In this document: positions 58,716-64,000 of the stretch, piece by piece
Position numbering within the stretch: position 1 is the first letter of the stretch
How the letters are laid out: each line of letters begins with the position of its first letter
Source: Pardosa pseudoannulata
Taxonomy: Eukaryota; Arthropoda; Arachnida; Araneae; Lycosidae
Reading direction: 5' to 3'
Assembly: GCA_032207245.1 (NCBI GenBank)
Contig: CM063510.1
Coordinates: 165,971,574-166,035,573 of the forward strand
Length of the DNA stretch: 64,000 bases
The notes under the pieces: generated by a model
Database searches by the model: none
What the model was told of the DNA's origin: nothing
What the model saw: only the letters and a program-made list of their open reading frames with translations
Translations under genes and position numbers: made by a program

Positions 58716-61700
58716 GATATAAAATCTAGGAATGTTGCCCAATATTATAAATAAATATATGTGTGCGTATATTATATGCATGATAAATGTACTATATGTA
58801 TGTATACATATATATTAATATGTGATTTATGATTATAAAAATATATTTAATATTTATTTTATTTTAATATATTTTTATGCAATCCTACTGCATTATATTG
58901 ATATAGCAAAATATGAAAAGAAATAGTATCTTACCTGGAGCCATGGAAGACTAAATCGTCATCCATGTACAGCTGAAAAAGAAATTATATTAATGTATAT
59001 ACAATTTAAAGTAAATGAATACAACTTCTGAATGAAAAACGTATCTTCAAACTTTAGAATATATCATTTCTACAATTACAATATTTTAAGACACAAAATT
59101 AAAAAATTAACAGAAAAATCATACAAATTTTTAAAAATTAAGATTTTTAAATTTTAAAATTAAGTTCTATGCAGAGTTAAAATAAATTTTAAGATCTTGA
59201 CTACAAACAATTCTAAAATTTGGGTATTGTACTGTGATACTTTTTGGTATCAAATTCAAAACTTACCAGAAACACACTCACACACTTTTAAAATTAAGAT
59301 TTTAAATTGTATGAAATGTTAAAATAAATTTTAAGATCTCTTTGATGGCAAACATTCCAAAACTTTGCTATTTCGCTTTGCTTTCGAAATGGTGCTACTT
59401 TTCAATGTTAAATTATAAAATTATCAGTATAGAATCAAAAATAAAATTATCAGTATAGAAGTTCTGTTTATGTGCAAGTTCACCTAATGAGCAAGAAATA
59501 CTATTGTCATTCTTATTATGTAATCATAAAACTTGTTGCAATATACTGAATGTGGCAAAGAAAATTTTAAATAAATACAGGGTATCCGCCAAAATAAAAT
59601 TTTTCAAATCCATGACTTTTCATGACTTTCCCTGATTTAGCAGATCATTTTCCATGACTTTAAAAAGCTTTCGTTAAAAGTATATATGAATAAAACTTCT
59701 GATGTACATACAAATAAAATATATGCTTTTAGAGAAATTACAGGAATTTTATCATAGAAAAAACTATAAACTTTCTTTATAAGTATTAATAAGCTCACAT
59801 ACATAAAAATAAATTGTTGTATCTACATACCTAAGTTTAATCATATATCAATTTTTCAATCAAAATGTTTCCAATTTTAATTCAGGGTAGGTTGGTATTA
59901 TCCAGGTGACCATGAATAATAGCTAAATATAACCCTATAATGTTTATATATAATATGCCTAGAGATAAACTTATATTTTGTGCAAAAATCTTAACTAATT
60001 TTTATTAAAAAATAATTATTATATTAATAAAATTTTAATCTACACTTTAAGAAAAAAAACCAGAATAATATACATTTACCCACCCATTAAGCTTTCTTGC
60101 TTTGAGTTTCCTTGGTGAACAAAGTTTACTTGGCAATATGGTCAATAGGATAATACATAAATACCAAACTCAGTAACTTCAGCCAAATGACAAGTAAAAA
60201 TAGAATTAAACATTTCAATGCATTTTTTTAATCGGTAGTTTATCGGTGGATCCATGACTTTCCATGACTTTTACTCATTTTGCTTGAAAAATCAAGACTT
60301 TCCATGACAAAATTAATCCATTGTCTAAATCCATGATTTTCCATGACTTTCCAGGTGTGCGGAAACCATGTAAATAATTGAAAAAGCAATATTTAGGAAA
60401 AATAAGGGCACTGTGTTCTCTTAAAGGATTAAAATTCAGCAGAAGTTTAATAAGACAAGGGTGCTGGAATTTCAGTTTTTAACATTTTGAATTTTAAATG
60501 ATAATTTTACAATGAGAATATAAAATGTTACAAGAAGCAATGTAATGTAGCCTCCACACTATGGCCAATTGTTCCCCACTTCCTGATGGCGACCTTAAAC
60601 GATGGTTTGTGGGTTGCATCCACACACTGGGCCACTAAATGAGCCGAGCTTGTGGATTCATCCATAAGGTCTACTGTGCACTTCAGTTGCACATCTGGCT
60701 GCCTTTGATCTTTGAAGAAAAACCACCTCCGAAGCCATCATCTGCCACCATCGACCACAATAAGCCATACCCCCTCCAGACATTGGTAATGGCTTGTAGT
60801 GGACCATAGTGTGGAGGGGCCTTAACACAATAGATTAGGAAATAATTTATTTCATTTGGTCAAAATATGCTATTATTAGGATCATTTAAATTTGTTAAAT
60901 CACTCAAAAGAATTGTTGAAACTTGTTAACAAGAGATAAAGAAATTGTAATAAATCACATACCGGCATGAAGCCCTGCTTGTACACCTGTTCTAGGGCAC
61001 GGGGGGTGATTACACCACCCTGCGAGCTGCAAAATACAAATAAGTAAACTTTAAAAAAATTACTTTTATTTTACAAAAAAATCACCTCCAAAAAGTAGTG
61101 TTGTTTCTTGAATTAATATAAATTAAGTTTAAATAAAATATTTTCTTTAAATTTGTGTTATTTTTGAAAATGCATCTTTACTATTTGGCCTGGTAAGTAT
61201 CATTCAAAACTTTCACACACAAAAAAAAAACTACACTTCCTATTAACCAATAGATAATTCCAATATCCGAAGTATTAGTGGTACGAATTAGATCAGATAA
61301 CCAAGGTTCTAGAACAGTTTACATCTGTGTATGCATATATGTACGTATTGAAAAATTAACTAAATCTGTAAACAAATGAAGAGATTTTGTATAAAACCCT
61401 AAAGATGGCTCCTTAAGGAATATACTATCAGAGAATAAGGCGTTTATACCACGGGAGATAGTTCAATTATGCCAAGGTACACTTATATCTGTTAACCCTT
61501 GTAAATCTTCACAAGTTTTCAAATCTATAGTCAAAGGCAAAAACTCTGCACCTGTTTTGCTTTGACCCCTTTTAACCCCTAATCGAAACTGAGCACTAAT
61601 GCCCTACCAGCCAGTTTAGAAAGCTCTGAACAAAAAAAGGAATGCATGATAGCAAACTTTTCCTTATGTAGCCTCCACACTATGGCCACTTCCTTATGGT

Positions 61701-63533
61701 GACCTTGAACAATGGTTCATGTGTAACATCCACTCGCTGGGCCCCTAAATGAGCCATGCATGTGGATTCGTCTATAGATCTACAGTGCACTTTAGTTATC
61801 CACAATAAGCCATATCCCTTCCAGATGGCAGTAATGGCTTGCAGTGGACCATAGTGTGGAGGGGCCTTTAGATTTTTCAAATTTTTTGTAGAATTTTCTC
61901 TACACTTTTTGGAGATTATTTTTTGTTATTTCAAAACTATTTAATATTGTAGGTCATTGTTTGCTTAAAGTTAACAGTTAAAGCTGAAAGAAGTTAAGTA
62001 ACATTAATTTGTGTTCGTAATTATATATTACTTTATTTCCGCTAATTTTACCTTGTAGTTTACTTAAACCCTACCTCTTATGTTATACTTGCACAGGTAG
62101 AAATATAAACAAAAATTTCTGCTTCTCAACCAATTGAGCTATGTCAAATCCTGTTTGTTTCTTCATTTTTGCAAATGTTTAACTAATGTTAGCTGTTAAC
62201 TGATTAAAGTTTGGTTTTGGAGCCCGACGGTATACATTTTACAACACGAAAACTAATAAGACCAGAACCTAATGCTTAAAGCCAATTCCTAACGGTTACG
62301 AACATCCATGCCATAGTGGGATTCGAACCCACAAACTCCAGTTACGAAGGCCAGCAAACTAACCATTCGGCTATTGTTCGGCAAACTGATTAGAGATTAT
62401 GTATAAATATTGTGTTAATGCATGTGCATATACCCTTGTTTTCTTTCATAAACCTAGAGATACCATGTACTGGTAAGGCAAGTTTGCCTATGAGATAAAC
62501 CAGATATTGTAGTTGGAACTTGGGATTCCAGTTTGTTCCTAATGAGGATACTGTAAATTAAGCACTGAAAATGTTTTTTATTTTTTTTAAGTAAGCTACT
62601 ACTTCAATAAGTTTAACAAGTGGTAAATATTAATGTTTAAATTTACAAGACTATCTGAGTGTATTTTGTATGAGCAGGAGCTAATGGAAACTTTGTCAAG
62701 ATCTCTGCAAATAAATTATTGAACCTTTAATGTAGCCTCCACACTATGGCCAATTGCTCATCACTTCCTGATTGGGGCCTCGAACGATGGTTTAAGGGTT
62801 GCATCCACATGCTGAGCCACTAGATGAGCCAAACAAGTGGATTCGTCCATTGGGTCTACTGTGCACTTTAGTTGTGCAACTGGCTACATTTGATCTTTGG
62901 AGAAAAACACCTCAGAAGCCATCGTCCAAGGCTTTTTTATCGTCTGCTACCATCAACCACGATAAACCATACCCCCCCCCAGACGGTGGTGATGGCTTGC
63001 ATTGGACCATAGTGTGGAGGGGCCTTTAAAAGTGTGTAAAGTGACAGGTGTCCTCATGGTGCACCATGGTTAATACAAAATCTGCTAGAGCTTTACTGCA
63101 CTCTTCTGAGTTCCTTTTGAGAATGGTCTTAAAGGAACTTTGAGTAAGATACACTGCCTATAAAGAGAACCTTCATAGATCAGGAATGAATCACCCCCAT
63201 TCATTTCATACAACTAAACTGTTTGTTAATCTGACTCTTAAACAAGATATGGTTCAAAGTGCAACAAATATGAGATATAGATTTTGACTAACTGGGAAAA
63301 GATTCTGAAGATGCCACAAAGGTACGAGTCAATAAGTATCGATTTTATAATAATAGCTAGCCATAGTTATGAGGTATCCTGCACAAGTAATCATGCTGAT
63401 ATTTTTTTATGGATTAATTTTCAGAAGGGCAGATGTTCAGTCACTTACTGCGTGGCCTTTTTCAGCTCCATCATCATCAGGTCCACGCCTCGCCGAAAGT
63501 ACCCGTACACAGCATCTTCCAGCTCCGCCCCAC
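42187..63533 (-). CDS. CXXC zinc-finger protein gene, 3' part (5' end beyond window)
   Basis: Minus-strand exons in order: 63533-63449, 61026-60963, 58972-58935, 55972-55942, 54954-54922, 54577-54531, 49240-49195, 46264-46205 and 44699-44370. All have AG/GT borders and compatible phases (64 codons or fewer are split as 2, 1/0, 0/2, 1/0, 0, 0/2, 1/0, 0, 0). They give ~244 residues. The order is an alpha-helical start (ELEDAVYGYFRRGVDLMMME, ALEQVYKQGFMP, MDDDLVF), a Ser/Pro/Arg-rich linker, basic NLS-like runs (SRKRRASS, SLRKRQ), an acidic ESEEPEEP, then the CXXC finger. CXXC domains bind unmethylated CpG in chromatin proteins (MBD1, MLL/KMT2A, DNMT1, KDM2, CFP1). The finger looks nearest MLL/MBD1, but the N-terminal part is not recognised, so no symbol is given. 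A possible last exon is 42195-42187. The 44370 boundary is firm; the upstream exons are off-window. Confidence 0.8.
43059..43352 (+). mobile_element. CCTCCACACTATGG MITE, copy b
   Basis: ~294 bp, starts GTAGCCTCCACACTATGGCC and ends GGACCATAGTGTGGAGGCGC. The inverted ends share CCTCCACACTATGG. Non-coding; the 98-codon minus-strand open frame is accidental. Confidence 0.85.
43400..43920 (+). pseudogene. Tc1-like transposase fossil
   Basis: Plus-strand remnants in several frames: QDNIPPHKDQIVRKWF (second catalytic Asp region of Tc1-like DDE transposases), EFKVM-like and IEHL around 43680-43735, and LSALSEVVAMPRP near the C-terminus. Many stops and frameshifts. It abuts MITE copy b; intronic or 3' of the minus-strand CXXC gene. 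Confidence 0.75.
44370..44699 (-). CDS. CXXC zinc-finger exon
   Basis: 330-bp exon, 110 codons, phase 0 at both ends, after a TTTCTTTTTCTAG acceptor and before a GTAAGTACC donor. Residues ~70-110 read HRCGNCAACC, ANCGSCSTC, MDMPCFGGAGRRRQCC and KLRQC. The spacing Cx2Cx2Cx4Cx2Cx2C ... CCx4C matches CXXC domains exactly, with the FGG loop present. The usual Lys of KFGG is Cys here, and there are extra cysteines (after the third and before FGG). GC content is far above the flanks, as expected for coding sequence in this genome. Open frames on the other strand and frames of this exon are shadows. Confidence 0.88.
44700..46204 (-). other. Intron of CXXC gene
   Basis: No exon seen. A C8(AC)n run lies at 45222-45243, and a family 2 SINE at 45775-45997. 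Confidence 0.5.
45775..45997 (-). repeat. tRNA-derived SINE, family 2 (antisense)
   Basis: Reversed, it shows GCTCAATTGGCAAAGGCAAC (box A) and GCAGGTTTGGAGCCC (box B-like), then a body that shares TTGGTC.TTGCTTCTAAAT with 16951-17220. Confidence 0.6.
46430..47225 (-). mobile_element. CAGGGT-family DNA transposon, copy 5
   Basis: 796 bp, reverse orientation, between TATAGT (46424-46429) and TATAGG (47226-47231). Starts CAGGGTATCTGCCAAAAT, ends CCAGGTGCACGGAAACCATG. In an intron of the CXXC gene. Confidence 0.87.
47232..49194 (-). other. Intron of CXXC gene, nothing recognised
   Basis: 1.96 kb AT-rich, no repeat family or exon identified on either strand. Confidence 0.4.
49776..50125 (+). pseudogene. 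pogo/Tigger-type transposase fossil (N-terminal part)
   Basis: From ATG 49776: SFTADFKLKLIQKVDKKE (psq-type helix-turn-helix start). A deletion and a stop follow, then SKQKKTFKNM, WPALEDNLHSWVLEQR (CENP-B-type DNA-binding domain) and, after a frameshift, EAMAEEMISKFKGG. It ends in a TA microsatellite at 50122-50152. No DDE domain remains. It lies inside an intron of the CXXC gene, opposite strand. Confidence 0.75.
50677..54346. repeat. Recent 1.84-kb tandem duplication
   Basis: 50677-52517 and 52518-54346 are head-to-tail copies ~98-99% identical; differences are a few substitutions and indels in TA, A and GCTAAGAGCC tracts. Each copy contains a TA microsatellite (51877-51921; 53723-53761), an internal ~200-bp tandem pair (51958-52157/52158-52365 and counterpart) and a tRNA-like segment. 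A 76-codon open frame (51597-51827; 53444-53674) opens with TTG and has no early ATG. Confidence 0.95.
52398..52480 (-). repeat. tRNA-like segment (possible SINE head), first copy
   Basis: Reversed it reads ATCTGTAACACAGTGGACTG (box A-like) and GAGCGATCAAATCCCTG (box B-like). Carried twice by the 1.84-kb duplication (second copy 54222-54305). Confidence 0.4.
54531..54577 (-). CDS. CXXC gene micro-exon (APSPPAARPK...)
   Basis: 47 bp, phase 0 to 2, translates APSPPAARPKSSRSS plus two bases. Its sequence starts GCCCCCAGC like the 54922-54954 exon, and both flanking introns resemble those of the exons at 54922 and 58935. This supports local exon duplication. Confidence 0.75.
54578..55185 (-). 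repeat. Paralogous intron blocks beside micro-exons
   Basis: 54590-54800 and 54965-55165 share TTTATATGCAATTTAAA, GAAAACCATATCTTTAAAC, TTAGAATATATC and CACAAAGTTCCAAAATTATC. A third, more diverged relative is at 58980-59200. Each block lies immediately 5' (minus-strand sense) of a micro-exon. Confidence 0.85.
54922..54954 (-). CDS. CXXC gene micro-exon (VAPSYAPRPRK)
   Basis: 33 bp, symmetric phase 0, so it can be skipped without a frameshift. Paralogous to the neighbouring 47-bp exon (GTGGCCCCCAGC... / GCCCCCAGC...). Confidence 0.75.
56150..57245. repeat. ~174-bp tandem array, about seven units
   Basis: Degenerate units with TTGCCCCTCCAGATTTTTAG, GTTTTATTCATATATTAAAT, ACATTTTAATGAATGTTGAA and AATCTGTTTTTATTAGTG. 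The CCCCTCC-type landmark sits near 56176, 56352, 56522, 56692, 56873, 57048 and 57218. Two units share AAATGTTTTGGGTTTTATTC instead of AGATTTTTAG. Intronic. Confidence 0.9.
57370..57535. repeat. Decayed relative of the 58263 hAT-like MITE
   Basis: Shares a CCCCC(T)CC...AAATTT...AAGACCAT block and TTTTCTTAGAAAAAGACC with the interior of the element at 58263-58596. Ends are not recognisable; a CAAACCAAACC tract follows. Confidence 0.45.
58063..58140. repeat. (TA)n(TG)n microsatellite
   Basis: TA run of about 60 bases followed by TG repeats; further TA runs at 58198-58220 and around 58690. Confidence 0.95.
58263..58596. mobile_element. hAT-like MITE with 8-bp target duplication
   Basis: 334 bp between perfect CTTATATA duplications (58255-58262 and 58597-58604). 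The ends are CAAGGCCGTAGGCAG and CTGGCTACGGCACTG, i.e. inverted CA..GCCGTAGCCAG, typical of hAT. The interior has a palindrome GGAAATACAGCACTGTATTTCC-type hairpin at ~58458-58480. Confidence 0.85.
59578..60370 (-). mobile_element. CAGGGT-family DNA transposon, copy 6
   Basis: 793 bp, reverse orientation, perfect 6-bp target duplication TAAATA (59572-59577 and 60371-60376). Starts CAGGGTATCCGCCAAAAT, ends CCAGGTGTGCGGAAACCATG. Intron of the CXXC gene. Confidence 0.92.
60547..60823 (+). mobile_element. CCTCCACACTATGG MITE, copy c
   Basis: ~277 bp, ends GTAGCCTCCACACTATGGCC and GGACCATAGTGTGGAGGGGC. Lies 139 bases left of the CXXC gene exon at 60963-61026. Confidence 0.88.
61505..61665. repeat. 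Interspersed repeat related to 30957-31170
   Basis: See 30080-31640; shared TTTTAACCCCTAA core, internally deleted by ~40 bp. Confidence 0.5.
61668..61870 (+). mobile_element. CCTCCACACTATGG MITE, copy d (internally deleted)
   Basis: 203 bp; both ends intact, ~90 bp missing from the centre relative to copies b, c and e. Confidence 0.85.
62210..62383 (-). repeat. Full-length tRNA-derived SINE, family 1
   Basis: Antisense, 174 bp, target duplication AACTGATTAAAG / AACTGATTAGAG (62198-62209, 62384-62395). Reversed box B GGGTTCGAATCCCAC is intact; box A GAATGGTTAGTTTGC is mutated. Confidence 0.9.
62732..63028 (+). mobile_element. CCTCCACACTATGG MITE, copy e
   Basis: ~297 bp, same ends as copies b-d; interior contains TTTGATCTTTGGAGAAAAAC and GCCATCGTCCA as in the others. 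Confidence 0.88.
63449..63533 (-). CDS. CXXC gene, most 5' exon in window
   Basis: 85 bp, phase 2 in and 2 out, translates GAELEDAVYGYFRRGVD and LMMMELKKAT. The acceptor follows a poly-T tract. No earlier exon is seen in the last 460 bases, so the start codon is outside the window. Confidence 0.75.
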
Positions 63534-64000
63534 CTGAGTTAAAAAAAAAAAAAAGAAAAATCTGAACATTACTCGAAATTTTCTGAAAATCTAAGAGCTA
63601 CTAATTTAAAATAAAAACTATATTACAGTTAATTATCTAGAAAACAAAAATTCAATTTCTTAATATTAATACAAAAAATTAAATATTAACACATTTTTTA
63701 AAATATAGTTGTTTCCCAACATATTTCAACTGAAATGAATATTATTCACTAGTTTCAGAAAGCTAATCAGATGAAACAAATCATTGCATTGCTGATCTGA
63801 ATAGAAATAAAAGCACATTTTGACTGCATATAATTTTATTATTAAGGTTAAAGTTTTTTTAAACTATTTAATTACATGCTGAACTAGAATAAATTAGCAT
63901 TTACAGTGTTTTGAATAACCCTGAATGACAAAAAAATAGTATTTCTAGTAATTTCAATTGTTAAAACAGCAATTAAACAATAAAATTAAAAATGCACTAA
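63534..64000 (-). other. Upstream intron of CXXC gene to window edge
   Basis: AT-rich. 63560-63720 resembles blocks at 41005-41065 and 42690-42760; otherwise nothing recognised. Confidence 0.5.

Overview
This is nuclear DNA of an animal, most likely an arthropod and possibly a chelicerate. It is very AT-rich. Coding sequence is confined to short exons with GT...AG borders, separated by long introns, and most of the window is transposon and satellite DNA. The organism call is an inference from the Abi protein, which reads closest to arthropod Abi, and from the repeat load.

Layout. (1) 1-3371, minus strand: the first two coding exons of a tRNA-dihydrouridine synthase of the DUS1L type; the rest lies off the left edge. 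(2) 5646-11715, plus strand, head-to-head with DUS1L: a complete five-exon coding region for Abi (Abl interactor), an adaptor of the WAVE actin-regulatory complex. It runs from the N-terminal WAVE-binding/HHR part through proline-rich stretches to a C-terminal SH3 domain. (3) 11.7-41 kb: no host gene recognised. This stretch holds two tRNA-derived SINE families, a family of DNA transposons with 6-bp target duplications, a LINE RNase H fossil, a mariner fossil with an internal tandem duplication, a ~5.2 kb satellite of ~158-bp units, a ~4.8 kb degenerate array of ~103-bp units that look like decayed CCHC zinc knuckles, and two TTAA-flanked elements that each landed inside a SINE. (4) 42-63.5 kb, minus strand: a gene with at least nine exons, mostly 31-64 bp, ending in a 330-bp exon that encodes a CXXC zinc finger. 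Its 5' end lies beyond the right edge. Its introns contain a recent 1.84 kb tandem duplication, Tc1 and pogo transposase fossils, MITEs and a 174-bp tandem array. Several of its small exons and their flanking introns are paralogous to each other.

The three genes (tRNA modification, actin regulation, a CpG-DNA-binding-type nuclear protein) have no evident functional link. I see no operon-like or defence-type system. The most unusual material is the repeat biology and the duplicated micro-exons of the CXXC gene. Exon borders were read by eye from splice sites, phase and protein similarity; no transcript evidence was available.
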